From contig NZ_CP076718.1 of NCBI RefSeq assembly GCF_011682235.2, positions 4,371,095-4,435,094 of the forward strand: 64,000 nt of DNA. The letters are read 5' to 3'. Each line of letters begins with the position of its first letter. Positions within the stretch are counted from its first letter, which is position 1. Position numbers and translations under genes: made by a program. Below, piece by piece: positions 30,025 to 40,122 of this stretch. This DNA comes from Rhodocaloribacter litoris (lineage in GTDB: Bacteria; Bacteroidota; Rhodothermia; Rhodothermales; ISCAR-4553). The notes under the pieces are model-generated. The model was given only the letters and a program-made list of their open reading frames with translations, did no database searches and had not been told where the DNA came from.

Positions 30025-30031
30025 CAACATA
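30025..30031 (-). promoter_or_regulatory. TATGTTG box before the isomerase cluster
   Basis: On the minus strand TATGTTG (30031 to 30025), followed by TTTGGG, lies 27 bp before the start at 29998. It fits the TAnnTT(T)G pattern seen upstream of other genes here. It is divergent from the sigma-factor promoter. Confidence 0.35.
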
Positions 30032-30110
30032 GGCGTGCCGTTCAGAGGAGGCAATGCGTTTTTCCATGAAGAATGCGGATCGGAGGCAGGGGCCGGGCCG
30101 GGCGCGCCGC

Positions 30111-30140
30111 GGCAACTTTCGGGGGCGAAACCGGTCTTAA
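30111..30140 (+). promoter_or_regulatory. Putative ECF-sigma promoter of the sigma factor's own gene
   Basis: GGCAACTT (30111-30118), 16 bp, TCTTAA (30135-30140), 40 bp before the sigma factor ATG. This is close to the envelope-stress ECF pattern GGAACTT-N16-TCnAA and suggests that the sigma factor transcribes its own operon. Confidence 0.5.
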
Positions 30141-30180
30141 CCTGGACACCCTTTTTCGCAGATGCCGACGGTCTCCCACC

Positions 30181-30762
30181 ATGCACGTGGACGACAACGC
30201 CCTGATCGAGGCCTTTCAGACGGGCGACGAGTTTGCCTTCGTCTCCCTCTACAACCGTTACAAGGGTCCTGTCTACGCTTTCTGTGTCAAAATGCTCCTG
30301 GACCGGACGCTGGCGCAGGACGTGATGCAGGAGACCTTTCTACGGGTGTACGAAAACCGGGACCGGCTGATGAAGTCGGGCTCTTTCAAGGCCTGGCTTT
30401 TCACCATTGCCCGGAACCAGTGCCTGAACCAGCTTCGCCGGAAACACCGGCAGGTGCCGCTGGAGCCGGATGCGGTGCCGCTGCTGCGCAGCCCGGACGT
30501 TCCGGCCGCGCACATGGAAAAAAGCGAGCAGGTGGAACTCGTCAACCGCTTTCTCGAACGGCTCAAACCCGACTACCGGGAGGTGCTCATTCTGCGGGAA
30601 TACCAGAACCTGAGTTATGAGGAGATTGCGGCGGTGACGCGCAGCACCCTCAGCGCCGTCAAGTCCCGGCTTTTCAAGGCGCGGCGCAAGCTGGCCGATT
30701 TCATGGAGCCGGTGCTCGATCAGGCAGCGGGCGAGTCGCCTCGAACCCCGCCGGCCGCCTGA
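30181..30762 (+). CDS. ECF-family RNA polymerase sigma factor
   Basis: A 193-residue sigma-70 relative with only regions 2 and 4. Region 2 includes FVSLYNRYKGPVYAFC and DVMQETFLRVYENRDRL (core binding and -10 recognition); region 4 includes REVLILREYQNLSYEEIAAV and the recognition helix TLSAVKSRLFKARRKL. The ATG at 30181 is the natural N-terminus (MHVDDNALIEAF). A zinc-type anti-sigma gene follows 47 bp downstream, a standard control arrangement in which envelope signals release the sigma factor. A matching ECF-like promoter lies upstream. The regulon is unknown; envelope stress fits the divergent foldase genes. Confidence 0.95.
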   Translation: MHVDDNALIEAFQTGDEFAFVSLYNRYKGPVYAFCVKMLLDRTLAQDVMQETFLRVYENRDRLMKSGSFKAWLFTIARNQCLNQLRRKHRQVPLEPDAVPLLRSPDVPAAHMEKSEQVELVNRFLERLKPDYREVLILREYQNLSYEEIAAVTRSTLSAVKSRLFKARRKLADFMEPVLDQAAGESPRTPPAA

Positions 30763-30809
30763 TCGCCCGGCATCCGGTCTTTCTTCGAGCCATTCCTTTC
30801 GACAGGATC

Positions 30810-31358
30810 ATGTATACATCCCCCTTTCCGGCCTACGGTGCGGGTCCGTGCGGCGGCGCAGCGGAGGAGGCGTTGAACCTCTACCTCGACGGCGAGCTGC
30901 CGTCGGAGCAACAGCCTGCCCTCTTTGCCCATCTGGCCGCCTGCGAGGCCTGCCGCCGCCGCTTCGATGCCGTGCTGAAGTTTCGCCGCATGAGCCGTCT
31001 GGAGTACCTGACGGTGCCGCCCTCGGTCGACGACGACTTCTTCGAGCGGCTGGCCCGGCACCGGGCCTTCGCCCTCCGGGTGGACCGGAGCGCCGAGCGC
31101 CGCTCGCTCTGGCAGCGCCGGGCCGTCGTCTCGTTCCGGGCCGCCGTGCTCGTGGCCCTGCTGCTGTTCCTGGTCGGGGTGCTGCTGCCCGAAGCGCCGG
31201 CTCCACCCCGGACGGTGGTGATGCCGCCCGTGCACGGCGAAGAGGAACGGATCGAGTTCGCCGACTTCGAACTGCCGCCGCGACGCCTGGAGGCGGTCTA
31301 CGTCTTCTACCCCGGTCTCACCATCGAGGCGACGCAGACGGCAGGGGGTGAGAACTGA
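30810..31358 (+). CDS. Membrane anti-sigma factor (zinc-finger type)
   Basis: A 182-residue inner-membrane protein. The cytoplasmic N-terminus carries the ZAS zinc motif: LNLYLDGELP, then HLAACEACRRR with His41, Cys45 and Cys48 (Cys14 may be a fourth ligand). One membrane helix follows (about 111-128, AAVLVALLLFLVGVLL), then a periplasmic tail of about 50 residues ending in FYPGLTIEATQTAG. It should bind and silence the preceding ECF sigma factor until regulated proteolysis or a conformational signal releases it. Same operon, 47 bp gap. Confidence 0.9.
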   Translation: MYTSPFPAYGAGPCGGAAEEALNLYLDGELPSEQQPALFAHLAACEACRRRFDAVLKFRRMSRLEYLTVPPSVDDDFFERLARHRAFALRVDRSAERRSLWQRRAVVSFRAAVLVALLLFLVGVLLPEAPAPPRTVVMPPVHGEEERIEFADFELPPRRLEAVYVFYPGLTIEATQTAGGEN

Positions 31359-31465
31359 TTTCATCTCAAATCTGCTTGAAAAGGCCGGAAACGGAGGAAT
31401 AAGGGGGCCGTGCTTCGTATCATCAGCCCGGTTCACCTTGTTCCGGAACAACCTTGTCCGCGTTG

Positions 31466-32956
31466 ATGGCCGAGACCGTTCGCGTTCGCTTCGCCCCCAG
31501 CCCGACGGGCCTGCTGCACATCGGCGGGCTTCGGACGGCCCTCTACAACTACCTCTTCGCCCGCAGGCACGGCGGGGCGTTCCTTCTCCGCATCGAGGAT
31601 ACGGACCGTACCCGCTTCGTGCCGGAGGCCGAAGATGACATCCTGGCCTCGCTCCGCTGGGCGGGGCTGGAGATCGACGAGGGGCCGGAGCAGGGCGGCC
31701 CGCACGCACCCTACCGCCAGTCGCAGCGGCAGGCGATCTACCGGGAACACGTGCAACGGCTGCTCGAGGCCGGGCATGCCTACGTGGCCTTCGACACGCC
31801 GGAGGAACTGGAGCAGATGCGCACGCGCCTGGCCACGGAGGACGACCCGTCGCCGAAGTACGATGCCCGAACGCGGCAGCACATGACGAACAGTCTCACG
31901 CTGCCGGCGGAGGAGGTGGCCCGCCGCCTCGCGACCGGCGAGCCGCACGTGGTGCGCCTGAAGGTGGAACCGGGCGAGACGATCCGGTTCCACGACCTGA
32001 TCCGGGGCGAGGTCGCCATCGAAACCGACCAGGTGGATGACCAGGTGCTCCTCAAGTCGGACGGCCTGCCGACCTATCACCTGGCGAACGTCGTCGACGA
32101 CCATCTCATGGGGATCACCCACGTCATCCGGGGGGAGGAGTGGCTGCCCTCGACGCCGAAGCATCTGCTGCTCTACCGCGCCTTCGGATGGGAACCGCCC
32201 CGGATGGCTCACCTGCCGCTGATCCTGAGCCCGAACGGCGGCAAGCTTTCGAAGCGCAACGCCGAGCAGGCCGGCATCCCGGTGTCGGTTCGGCAGTACC
32301 GCGAGGCCGGCTATGAGCCCGAGGCCCTGGTCAACTTCCTCGCCTTCCTCGGGTGGAACCCCGGCGACGAGCGGGAAATCCTTTCGCTTCAAGAGCTGAT
32401 CGAAGCATTCTCGCTCGACCGCGTGGGCTCGGCCGGAGTTCAGTTCAACCTGGACAAGCTCCAGTGGTACAACGAGCAGTATCTCCGCCGGATGCCGCTC
32501 GACCGGCTCGTAGAGCGAGCCAGGCCCCACGTCGAACGGGCCGGCTACACGGCCGACGACGCCTATCTCCGGCGGGTGGCCGCGCTCATGCAGGAGCGGA
32601 TCCGCTTCGCGCACGAACTGGCGACCGCCTGCCCGTACTTCTTCGAGGATCCGGTGACGTACGACGAGGCCGGCGTCAGGAAACGATGGAAGGACGACGC
32701 CCCCGGCCTCGTGTCTGCGTACGCGGACCGGCTCGAAGCCCTGGATCGTTTCGACGCCGCCACGGCCGAGGCCGCGCTCCGGGCCCTGGCTGAGGCGCGG
32801 GGCGTCGGGGCCGGTCGCATCATTCACCCGACCCGGCTGGCCCTGAGCGGCGTCACGTTCGGGCCGGGGCTTTTCGAGATGATGGAGGTGCTGGGGCGCG
32901 AGACGTGCCTGCGTCGCCTGCGCCGGGCCGTTGCGGTGCTGGGCGACGGGCGTTGA
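31466..32956 (+). CDS. gltX: Glutamyl-tRNA synthetase
   Basis: Class I synthetase that charges tRNA-Glu; 496 residues from ATG 31466. [14 protein letters not shown] carries the HIGH-like signature (11-20), RIEDTDRTR the glutamate-binding Arg, and KLSKR (260-264) the KMSKS loop. The C-terminal anticodon domain is present to the end ([22 protein letters not shown]). A TTG four codons earlier is possible but the ATG gives the normal [15 protein letters not shown] start. glnS is also in this window, so the bacterium seems to use direct Gln-tRNA charging, and this enzyme is expected to discriminate tRNA-Glu. It converges on the kinase-like gene. Confidence 0.96.
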   Translation: MAETVRVRFAPSPTGLLHIGGLRTALYNYLFARRHGGAFLLRIEDTDRTRFVPEAEDDILASLRWAGLEIDEGPEQGGPHAPYRQSQRQAIYREHVQRLLEAGHAYVAFDTPEELEQMRTRLATEDDPSPKYDARTRQHMTNSLTLPAEEVARRLATGEPHVVRLKVEPGETIRFHDLIRGEVAIETDQVDDQVLLKSDGLPTYHLANVVDDHLMGITHVIRGEEWLPSTPKHLLLYRAFGWEPPRMAHLPLILSPNGGKLSKRNAEQAGIPVSVRQYREAGYEPEALVNFLAFLGWNPGDEREILSLQELIEAFSLDRVGSAGVQFNLDKLQWYNEQYLRRMPLDRLVERARPHVERAGYTADDAYLRRVAALMQERIRFAHELATACPYFFEDPVTYDEAGVRKRWKDDAPGLVSAYADRLEALDRFDAATAEAALRALAEARGVGAGRIIHPTRLALSGVTFGPGLFEMMEVLGRETCLRRLRRAVAVLGDGR

Positions 32957-32980
32957 ACCTGGCGTGATGCGGGCGGGCAT

Positions 32981-34027
32981 TTAAGCCGTTATTGCAAGGA
33001 AAACCTCCCGGACCACCGGGTCGGTGGGGGGGAGGCCGTCGTACAGGTAGCCCGCCTGGAACGGCCCGGCGGCGCGGACGAGCAACTCGCAGGCGAAGTG
33101 GACGGCGTACAGGTCGCGTTCCTCGTCGTCGAACAGTGCGGGGGCGTCCGCTTCGAGCATGCGGTGATAGGCGGTAAGGAACGCCTTGCGGAAGGTGTTG
33201 ACCCGCCGGCGGGCGGAGGCGTTCGGAGCGCGATGGGCGAGCATCCAGAGGTGGGCGTCCAGATGGGCCACGTCCTGCAACGGCCGGCCGAAGTGAGCGA
33301 ACTCCCAGTCGATCAACCGGAGGGTGCCGTCCCGGCCGGGGAGGATGGAGCGGGGCCACAGGTCGCCCATGATGAGGCAGCGCCCGGGTTGCAGGAGGGC
33401 GTCGCCGAGGGCCAGGGCACGTTCGGCCAGGTGTGCGGCGCCGGGCGGGCCGAGCCGGCGGAGGAGGTCGGCCACGGCGGCGTACTGTACCGCACGGCGC
33501 GTCGTCTGGATGGCCCGGTTGTCGAAGGTTCGGGCCAGCATGGGGTCCCCGAGCGTGCGGGCATGGAGCCGGGCGATGAACGCCCCGAGCCGGGTACCGG
33601 CTTCGCGGATCGTCGCGGCCGGGGTGGCGGCGTAGAGCCAGGCGTGCAGGTCGGGGCGGCTGCCCGCGTCCTCCATGAACAGAAGCGCACGTTCGGGTAC
33701 GAAGCCGAGTGGCCGGGGGGGACGGACGGCCTCGGAGACAAGGCCGGCCAGGTGCCCTTCGGGACTCAGGGTGGTGAGGGCATGGGCCTCGAACCGGAGG
33801 CGCGAGGGGTCGAGCGGCACCGCCGGTGCCGAGGCGAGGTGCGGCGGGGCGTGCTTGGCGATGACCGGTGCCGGGCGGCCGGGAACGCGCCAGACGTGGT
33901 TCAGCAGCCCCCCGCCGAGCGATTCCGGCATCCCGGCCGGCTCGAACCCCGGAACACAGGCGCCGGCCAGGCGACGGATCTCGTGCGGGCTGAAAGGAGG
34001 GGCTTTGGTTTGTTCCGTCAACGTCAC
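32981..34027 (-). CDS. APH/choline-kinase-fold phosphotransferase-like protein, coupled to meaB
   Basis: A 348-residue protein of the aminoglycoside/choline kinase fold. The N-lobe shows LGGGLLNHVWRV and VIAKHAPPH (ATP lysine). The catalytic loop, normally H-G-D-x-x-x-x-N, reads MGDLWPRS: Asp is kept, but His is Met and the metal-binding Asn is Ser. LIDWEFAHFG supplies the DFG-equivalent Asp. The GTG start at 34027 overlaps the meaB stop as GTGA, implying translational coupling; no ATG fits. It is last in the mutA-mutB-meaB run. Some fungal kinase-like families also have Ser at the Asn position, so activity may persist. Substrate unknown; a link to B12 or methylmalonyl-CoA metabolism is inferred from position. 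Confidence 0.75.
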   Translation of the reverse strand: MTLTEQTKAPPFSPHEIRRLAGACVPGFEPAGMPESLGGGLLNHVWRVPGRPAPVIAKHAPPHLASAPAVPLDPSRLRFEAHALTTLSPEGHLAGLVSEAVRPPRPLGFVPERALLFMEDAGSRPDLHAWLYAATPAATIREAGTRLGAFIARLHARTLGDPMLARTFDNRAIQTTRRAVQYAAVADLLRRLGPPGAAHLAERALALGDALLQPGRCLIMGDLWPRSILPGRDGTLRLIDWEFAHFGRPLQDVAHLDAHLWMLAHRAPNASARRRVNTFRKAFLTAYHRMLEADAPALFDDEERDLYAVHFACELLVRAAGPFQAGYLYDGLPPTDPVVREVFLAITA

Positions 34028-35088
34028 GGTGTTTCTCGGGCGGTGTAGAGCGCCAGCAGCTTCTCCGCCGCCGTGAAGGGACTCGTCCGGCCTTCGAGCA
34101 CCTCGGCTTCGAGCCCGGCCAGGGCGGCCCTGACCCCGGGATGGTTGAAGAAATGCTCGCGGAGCCGGTACTCGATCGTTTGCAGCATCCATTCTCTGGC
34201 CTGGCGTCGCCGGTTCTCCTCGAAGTATCCGCTGGCGATGGCTTGTTCCCGGTAGGTCTGGATCGTCTGCCAGAGGGCCTCCAGGCCCTCGCCGGTGCGG
34301 GCCGAGCAGGTGAGCACGGGCGGTTTCCAGCCGGAGGGAAGGGGAGGAAAGAGGCGGAGGGCGCTCTGGTACTGTCCCTGCGCCAGCCGGGCCGCCCGCA
34401 CGTTGTCCCCGTCGGCCTTCGTCACGACCACGGCGTCGGCCATCTCGATGAGGCCCCGCTTGAGGCCCTGCAGTTCGTCCCCGGCGCCGGCAAGCACGAG
34501 CACCAGGAAGAAATCGACCATCGAGTGCACGGTCGTTTCCGACTGCCCGACGCCGACCGTCTCGATGAAGATCAGGTCGTACCCGGCGGCTTCGCAGAGG
34601 AGGATCGTCTCGCGGGTGGTGCGGGCGACGCCGCCGAGCGAGCCGCCGGCGGGAGAGGGGCGGATGAAGGCGTTTTCGTCCGTGGCCAGGCGCGGCATGC
34701 GGGTCTTGTCGCCCAGGATGCTTCCTTTCGAACGCTCGCTCGTCGGGTCGATGGCCAGGACGGCGAGGCGGTGACCGGCGGCGGTGAGGCGTGTCCCCAG
34801 GGCTTCGATGAGGGTGCTCTTCCCGGCACCCGGCGCCCCGGTGATGCCGATCCGCAGGGAACGTCCCGCCAGGGGCAGGCACTGCTCGACGACGGCCCGG
34901 GCCTGCGCCCGGTGCTCCGGCCGGGTGCTCTCGATGAGCGTGATCGCCCGGGCCAGTGCCACCCGGCTGCCGGTGCGGAGGCCCTCGACGATCGCCTCGA
35001 CGGAGATCGCCTCGACGGACCACGTCCGCCCCCGTCCGGCCCGGAGGCCCGGGTTGATCGACGGCGGCTCCGGCACACCTTCCTGCAC
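34024..35088 (-). CDS. meaB: MeaB/ArgK GTPase, methylmalonyl-CoA mutase chaperone
   Basis: G3E P-loop GTPase that gates cobalamin loading and protects methylmalonyl-CoA mutase from inactivation. Walker A is GAPGAGKST (84-92 from the GTG start), followed by AIDPTSERSKGSILGDKTRMP, ENAFIRPSPAGGSLGGVA, the FIETVGVGQSE switch and VVTKADGDN (guanine recognition, normally N/TKxD). A C-terminal helical dimerisation arm is present. The start is uncertain: GTG 35088 (354 residues) is preceded by AAGG; TTG 35133 would add 15 residues and sit 22 bp after the mutB stop. Its place directly after mutB confirms the mutase role rather than the old ArgK kinase name. Confidence 0.93.
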   Translation of the reverse strand: MQEGVPEPPSINPGLRAGRGRTWSVEAISVEAIVEGLRTGSRVALARAITLIESTRPEHRAQARAVVEQCLPLAGRSLRIGITGAPGAGKSTLIEALGTRLTAAGHRLAVLAIDPTSERSKGSILGDKTRMPRLATDENAFIRPSPAGGSLGGVARTTRETILLCEAAGYDLIFIETVGVGQSETTVHSMVDFFLVLVLAGAGDELQGLKRGLIEMADAVVVTKADGDNVRAARLAQGQYQSALRLFPPLPSGWKPPVLTCSARTGEGLEALWQTIQTYREQAIASGYFEENRRRQAREWMLQTIEYRLREHFFNHPGVRAALAGLEAEVLEGRTSPFTAAEKLLALYTARETP

Positions 35089-35155
35089 GCGGAGGGCCTT
35101 GTTCGTCTCAGAGGGAGGGTGGGGGTTGGTCAAGACGGCTTGGCGGGTTGATGCT

Positions 35156-37342
35156 TCAACGTGTGACGTCTCCGCCGGCGGGGGCGCCGGTGCGCTGGAG
35201 CAACACTTCGAGGATCTGCCGGGCGGCGTCGGCGATGACGGTGCCGGGTCCGAAGATGCCGGCCACCCCGGCGTCGTAGAGGTAGGCGTAGTCCTGCGGG
35301 GGGATGACACCGCCGGCGACGACCAGGATGTCCTCCCGTCCGTGGGCCGCCAGCGCCTCGATGACCCGGGGCACGAGCGTCTTGTGCGCGCCGGCCAGGC
35401 TGGAGATGCCCAGGATGTGGACGTCGTTCTCGACGGCCTGCCGGGCGGCCTCCTCGGGTGTCTGAAAGAGCGGGCCGAGGTCGACGTCGAAGCCCAGGTC
35501 GGCGAAGCTGGTGGCGATGACCCGGGCGCCGCGGTCGTGCCCGTCCTGGCCGAGTTTGGCCACGAGCAGCCGGGGTCGCCGTCCCTCGACCTCGGCGAAG
35601 CGGTCCGCCAGGCGGCGGGCGGCCTCGAACCCGGCATCCCCGGCGATCTCGGCCGCGTACACCCCGCTCAGGGAGCGGACGTCCGCTTCGTAGCGGGTAA
35701 AGACTTTTTCCATGGCGTAGGTGATTTCACCCAGGGTGGCGCGGTGGCGGGCGGCCTCGATCGAGAGGGCCAGCAGGTTGCCCTCACCCGTCTCGGCACA
35801 GCGTGTCAGTGCGTCGAGGGCCGCCTGCACGGCCGCCTCGTCGCGGGTGGCCTTCACCTGACGGATCCGGGCGATCTGCCGCTCGCGCACGGCCGTGTTG
35901 TCGACCTCCAGGAGTTCGATGGGGGCCTCGCGGTCGAGCCGGTACCGGTTGACGCCCACGATGACGTCTTTACCGGCATCGATCCGCGCCTGTTTCCGGG
36001 CGGCGGCCTCCTCAATGCGCCGCTTGGGCAGCCCCTCCTCGATGGCCTTCGTCATGCCGCCCTGCGCTTCGACCTCCTCGATGAGCGCCCACGCCCGCCG
36101 TGCCAGCCGGTCGGTCAGGTATTCGACGTAGTACGATCCGCCCCACGGGTCGATGGCCCGTGTCAGGTCGGTTTCTTCCTGAAGGTAGAGCTGGGTGTTC
36201 CGGGCGATCCGGGCGGAGAAGTCCGTGGGCAGGGCCAGTGCCTCGTCGAGCGCATTCGTGTGGAGCGACTGCGTGTGCCCGAAGGCGGCCGCGAGCGCCT
36301 CGATGCACGTGCGGGCGACGTTGTTGAAGGGGTCCTGGGCTGCCAGGCTCCACCCGGACGTCTGGCAGTGCGTGCGCAGCGCCATCGACTTCGGGTTCTT
36401 CGGTTCGAAGCCCCGGACGATCTTCGCCCAGAGCAGCCGCGCCGCCCGCAGTTTGGCAATCTCCATGAAGAAGTTCATCCCGATGCCGAAGAAGAAGGAG
36501 ATGCGGGGGGCGAAGTCGTCGATGGCGAGGCCGGCTCGCAGGCCGGTGCGGATGTATTCGAGGCCGTCGGCCAGGGTGTAGGCCAGCTCCAGGTCGGCCG
36601 TGGCCCCGGCCTCCTGCATGTGATAGCCGCTGACGGAGATGGCATTGAAGCGCGGCATGTGCCGGGCCGTGAAGGCAAAGATGTCGCCGACGATGCGCAT
36701 GGACGGTTCCGGCGGGTAGATGTAGGTGTTGCGCACCATGAACTCCTTCAGGATGTCGTTCTGGATGGTGCCGGTGAGTTGCTCGGGCCGGACGCCCTGT
36801 TCCTCGGCAGCCACGATGTAGAAGGCCATCACGGGCAGCACCGCGCCGTTCATCGTCATCGAGACGGACATCCGGTCGAGGGGGATCTGGTCGAACAGGA
36901 TCTTCATGTCCTCGACCGTGTCGATGGCCACGCCGGCCTTGCCCACGTCCCCGACGACGCGCGGGTGGTCGGAGTCGTACCCGCGGTGGGTGGCCAGGTC
37001 GAACGCCACGGACAGCCCCCGTTGCCCGGCCGCCAGGTTGCGCCGGTAGAACGCGTTCGATTCCTCGGCCGTCGAAAAGCCTGCATACTGCCGGATCGTC
37101 CACGGGCGCACGGTGTACATCGTCGCATACGGCCCGCGCAGAAAGGGGGGCAACCCGGCGGCGTAGTCGAGGTGCTCCAGCCCGTCGAGGTCCTCTTCGG
37201 TGAAGAAAGGCTTGAGCGGAATGTGCTCGGGGGTCATCCCGGCCGGCTCCGGAGCGTGGCCCGCGGCCGGTCCGCGGCGGGGACGGTAGTCGATGCGAGA
37301 AAAATCGGGGCGAGGCATTTCGCGCTTTATCACGTTGCACAT
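35156..37342 (-). CDS. mutB: Methylmalonyl-CoA mutase, large (catalytic) subunit
   Basis: Adenosylcobalamin enzyme that interconverts methylmalonyl-CoA and succinyl-CoA. The 728 residues hold the CoA-binding barrel ([72 protein letters not shown]) and the C-terminal B12 domain with [10 protein letters not shown]; His602 is the lower cobalt ligand. The ATG shares its A with the mutA stop (TAATG), so translation is coupled to mutA; an internal ATG at 37318 would also work. It is followed by meaB. Used to degrade propionate, odd-chain or branched substrates, or in the reverse direction to make propionyl units. Confidence 0.97.
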   Translation of the reverse strand: MCNVIKREMPRPDFSRIDYRPRRGPAAGHAPEPAGMTPEHIPLKPFFTEEDLDGLEHLDYAAGLPPFLRGPYATMYTVRPWTIRQYAGFSTAEESNAFYRRNLAAGQRGLSVAFDLATHRGYDSDHPRVVGDVGKAGVAIDTVEDMKILFDQIPLDRMSVSMTMNGAVLPVMAFYIVAAEEQGVRPEQLTGTIQNDILKEFMVRNTYIYPPEPSMRIVGDIFAFTARHMPRFNAISVSGYHMQEAGATADLELAYTLADGLEYIRTGLRAGLAIDDFAPRISFFFGIGMNFFMEIAKLRAARLLWAKIVRGFEPKNPKSMALRTHCQTSGWSLAAQDPFNNVARTCIEALAAAFGHTQSLHTNALDEALALPTDFSARIARNTQLYLQEETDLTRAIDPWGGSYYVEYLTDRLARRAWALIEEVEAQGGMTKAIEEGLPKRRIEEAAARKQARIDAGKDVIVGVNRYRLDREAPIELLEVDNTAVRERQIARIRQVKATRDEAAVQAALDALTRCAETGEGNLLALSIEAARHRATLGEITYAMEKVFTRYEADVRSLSGVYAAEIAGDAGFEAARRLADRFAEVEGRRPRLLVAKLGQDGHDRGARVIATSFADLGFDVDLGPLFQTPEEAARQAVENDVHILGISSLAGAHKTLVPRVIEALAAHGREDILVVAGGVIPPQDYAYLYDAGVAGIFGPGTVIADAARQILEVLLQRTGAPAGGDVTR

Positions 37343-39381
37343 TATTCGATCCCCAGCTTCTGCTGGAAGTGTTCGAGCGCTTCGAGCAGGTTGGACCGGC
37401 GGTGGATGAAGGCGTCCACGCCGGCCCGGCGGAGGGCGTCCAGGTGGGCTTCGGGATGGCCGGCCACGACGACCGGTGCGGCCACGCCGCGGGCGCGCAG
37501 GCGCTCGACGATCCGGGCGGTGTGTGCGGGGTAGGCGTCGTCGGTGCTGCACAGGACGACGAGGTCCGGGCTGGCGCCGGCGGCTGCTTCGATGCCTTCG
37601 AGCGGGTCGTCCCAGCCGGGGGGGGCGACGATCGAGAAGCCGGCGCAACCGAAAAAGTTACGGGCGAAGGTGGCACGGGCGTTTCGCATCGCCGGCTCGC
37701 CGAAGGGCAGGAGGAAGACCGTGGGGAGGTGTCCCGTCATGCGGGCGTGCCGTTCGGTGCGGAGCCGCAGCCGCTCGAGCGCTTCGGCGCCCCGGTGCGG
37801 GCACAGCGCGTCGGCGTCCGGTACGGTTCCGCCGGGTGTGGGAGGAAGGAGGGCGTCGAGCGGGGTGCCTTCCCGGAGGGCACGGCGCAGGGTGTCGAGG
37901 TCGGGCGCATCCGGCCGGTGTTTCGCCGGGGTGAGGGGATGGCCGGGGGCGGCCCGTTCGACCCGGTCCAGGATGCGCTCGTCGAGGTCGGGGTACTGGT
38001 TGACCCCGACGAGCACCGCCCGGCGCAGGGCGACCTCCTGATCGCGCCGCTGGCGGCGGGCGGCGATCTCGCGTTGTACGGTGCCGCGGCGCAGCGCTTC
38101 GAGCAGCCCGCCCTCGGCCTCCAGCGTGCGGAACCGTTCCCAGGCGGCTTCGGCCAGCCGGTCGGTCAGGGTTTCCAGGTAATACGAGCCGCCGGCGGGG
38201 TCGATCACCCGGTCCAGGTGTGCTTCGTGGTGGAGGATGCGGCCCGTGTTCAGGGCTATGCGATGACCGAAGGCGTCGGAGCGCCCGTCGAGGGCGTCGT
38301 GGGGTTCGAGGCACAGCACGTCGCACCCGCCCACGAAGGCGGCTGCGGCCCCGGTGGTCGCCCGCAGCATGTTGACGTAGGGGTCGTAGCGGGTGTGGTG
38401 GGAACGGGAGACCCGCGCCACGACGAACGGGCGGGCCGGGCCGTTGGCGGGTTCCGGCGGCGACCCCGTGTAGGCTTCGACCAGGCGGGCGAAGAGCAGC
38501 CGAAAAGCGCGGAAGCGGGCGACCGACAGGAAAAAGTGCACGTCGAGGGGCATCGTCACGTGCAGGGCGTCGAGGATCGTCTCCGGGGAGAGCCCCCGGT
38601 CGGAGAGCCGGGCCAGCAGATCGCTGGCGGCGCCCAGCGTGAAGGCGAGCACCTGCACGGATGTGGCGCCGGCCTCATGGAGGCGCACGGCGTCGCAGGC
38701 CAGCACCCGGAGGCCGGGCGCCCGGGCGGCGGTTGCGGCCAGCAGCCGGGCCGTGTGCTCGACGGCGCCCGCATCGTGCAGCCAGCCGAACCGCTCGAAC
38801 GGGGAGAGCGGATCGAACCCGAAGGTGCCCTGCAGCCGACCCACGTCGAGGCCCTGTGCTTCGGCCAGGTTGAGCCACATGGCCAGGAGCGGCAGGGCCG
38901 TCGAGGCGCCCGAGACGTGAAGCGGCGTCGCGTCGAGCGGGAGGCCGTCGAGCAACCGCGCCAGGTCGTCCTGCTTCCGGACTGGCACGCCGTGGAGGCG
39001 GTCGTCCCGGACCTCGAGGGGCAGGTGCACTTCCACGACGTCGGCGGGGTCGGAACGGAGCGTGCGGGCCAGCCGGTTGGCCTCGGCGAGGTCGTCGTGG
39101 ACGATCGTGACGGCCAGGCGCACCGCCTCCGGCGTGGCGTGGGTTCCGCGCACGAACGGAGGGCAGCCCGGCGCAGCCCGGAGGTGGTCCAGCCCTTCCA
39201 GGTCTTCCCGCCGGTAGAACGGCCGCAGCGTGAGGCCGTCCGGTGTGTGCCAGGAGAGCTTGTCCAGGTAATCGGTCCCTTTCAGGTCCTTGTGGATCTG
39301 TGTTTCCCAGGCTGCGGTGGGCACCGGCGGGAACTCGGAAAAAAGCGCTTTTCCGGGTGAACGGTCGGGTGGTGCGTTCAT
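37342..39381 (-). CDS. mutA: Methylmalonyl-CoA mutase, small subunit
   Basis: The 679-residue non-catalytic partner of MutB. It keeps the barrel framework ([64 protein letters not shown]) but not the full active-site set, and its C-terminal B12-like domain ([29 protein letters not shown]) lacks D-x-H-x-x-G, as is normal for this subunit. The overlap with mutB by TAATG supports equimolar expression. The spoU gene is 45 bp upstream on the same strand and could be co-transcribed. The ATG at 39381 gives the expected N-terminus ([16 protein letters not shown]). Confidence 0.95.
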   Translation of the reverse strand: MNAPPDRSPGKALFSEFPPVPTAAWETQIHKDLKGTDYLDKLSWHTPDGLTLRPFYRREDLEGLDHLRAAPGCPPFVRGTHATPEAVRLAVTIVHDDLAEANRLARTLRSDPADVVEVHLPLEVRDDRLHGVPVRKQDDLARLLDGLPLDATPLHVSGASTALPLLAMWLNLAEAQGLDVGRLQGTFGFDPLSPFERFGWLHDAGAVEHTARLLAATAARAPGLRVLACDAVRLHEAGATSVQVLAFTLGAASDLLARLSDRGLSPETILDALHVTMPLDVHFFLSVARFRAFRLLFARLVEAYTGSPPEPANGPARPFVVARVSRSHHTRYDPYVNMLRATTGAAAAFVGGCDVLCLEPHDALDGRSDAFGHRIALNTGRILHHEAHLDRVIDPAGGSYYLETLTDRLAEAAWERFRTLEAEGGLLEALRRGTVQREIAARRQRRDQEVALRRAVLVGVNQYPDLDERILDRVERAAPGHPLTPAKHRPDAPDLDTLRRALREGTPLDALLPPTPGGTVPDADALCPHRGAEALERLRLRTERHARMTGHLPTVFLLPFGEPAMRNARATFARNFFGCAGFSIVAPPGWDDPLEGIEAAAGASPDLVVLCSTDDAYPAHTARIVERLRARGVAAPVVVAGHPEAHLDALRRAGVDAFIHRRSNLLEALEHFQQKLGIE

Positions 39382-39426
39382 GGTCGGGAAGGCTGGTTTT
39401 CGGGCATCCGGTGGGGTGTGGACGCT

Positions 39427-40014
39427 TCAGGCGTCCATACGATCCGGGAGACGAGCCGGTTCGTCCGGGTGGGGAGGCAGGCCCTGCAGCGAACGGCAGC
39501 GCTCGACGAGGCCGAAGACAGCCACACCGTAGGCGACGGCCACGTTGAGCGACTGCTTGGCGCCGTACTGGGGGATCTCCAGCGCCACGTCCGCCCGTGC
39601 GACGAGGGCATCGCGTACGCCGTGCACCTCGTTGCCCACGATCAGGCACAGCGGGAAGTGGGACGCGTCGAGGTCGGCGATGTGCGACGGCGTGTCGGTG
39701 ATCTCGAGCACGGCGAGGGTGTAGCCCGCAGCCCGGAGGCGGTCGACGAGCGGTAGCGGATCCCGGTGTCGTTCCCACGGCACGAGGTCCTGGGCGCCCA
39801 GGGCCGTCTTGTGCATCCCCGGATGTTCCGGGGTCGGGGTGATGCCGGTCAGGTACAGTTTCTCGATGCGTGCGGCGTCCGAGGTGCGGAAGATGGCGCC
39901 GACGTTGTAGAGCGAGCGGATGTCGTCCAGCACCGCGACGACCGGGTGCCGGGGGACGGCGGCGAGTTCGTCGGGGGCGAGGCGGGGGATTTCGTCGTGC
40001 CGTAACTTGCGCAT
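39427..40014 (-). CDS. SpoU/TrmH-family RNA 2'-O-methyltransferase
   Basis: A 195-residue SPOUT methyltransferase using SAM on tRNA or rRNA ribose. NVGAIFRTSDA (37-47) is motif 1 with the Asn/Arg pair, LCLIVGNEVHGV motif 2, and LEIPQYGAKQSLNVAVAYGVAVF motif 3, together the trefoil-knot SAM site. No extra N-terminal RNA-binding domain, so it resembles the minimal TrmL/TrmH class. ATG 40014 (MRKLRHDEIP) is used; upstream in-frame sequence is non-coding. It precedes mutA by 45 bp. The target nucleotide is not identifiable. Confidence 0.9.
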   Translation of the reverse strand: MRKLRHDEIPRLAPDELAAVPRHPVVAVLDDIRSLYNVGAIFRTSDAARIEKLYLTGITPTPEHPGMHKTALGAQDLVPWERHRDPLPLVDRLRAAGYTLAVLEITDTPSHIADLDASHFPLCLIVGNEVHGVRDALVARADVALEIPQYGAKQSLNVAVAYGVAVFGLVERCRSLQGLPPHPDEPARLPDRMDA

Positions 40015-40122
40015 CGTATCCGGGAAAGGTGGGTTGCCTGCTGAAACTCCGGGAGGAGCGGCGTGTATGCGGTGCCGGTGGGGGCCCTGCGGCGGGTTGC
40101 CCGTGCTAAAATCGGATTTTGA

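Noticed and set aside
34028-35023. Long N-terminal extension of the APH-fold protein
   Set aside because: In-frame upstream residues are a shifted reading of meaB; the GTG at 34027 overlaps the meaB stop in the usual coupled manner.
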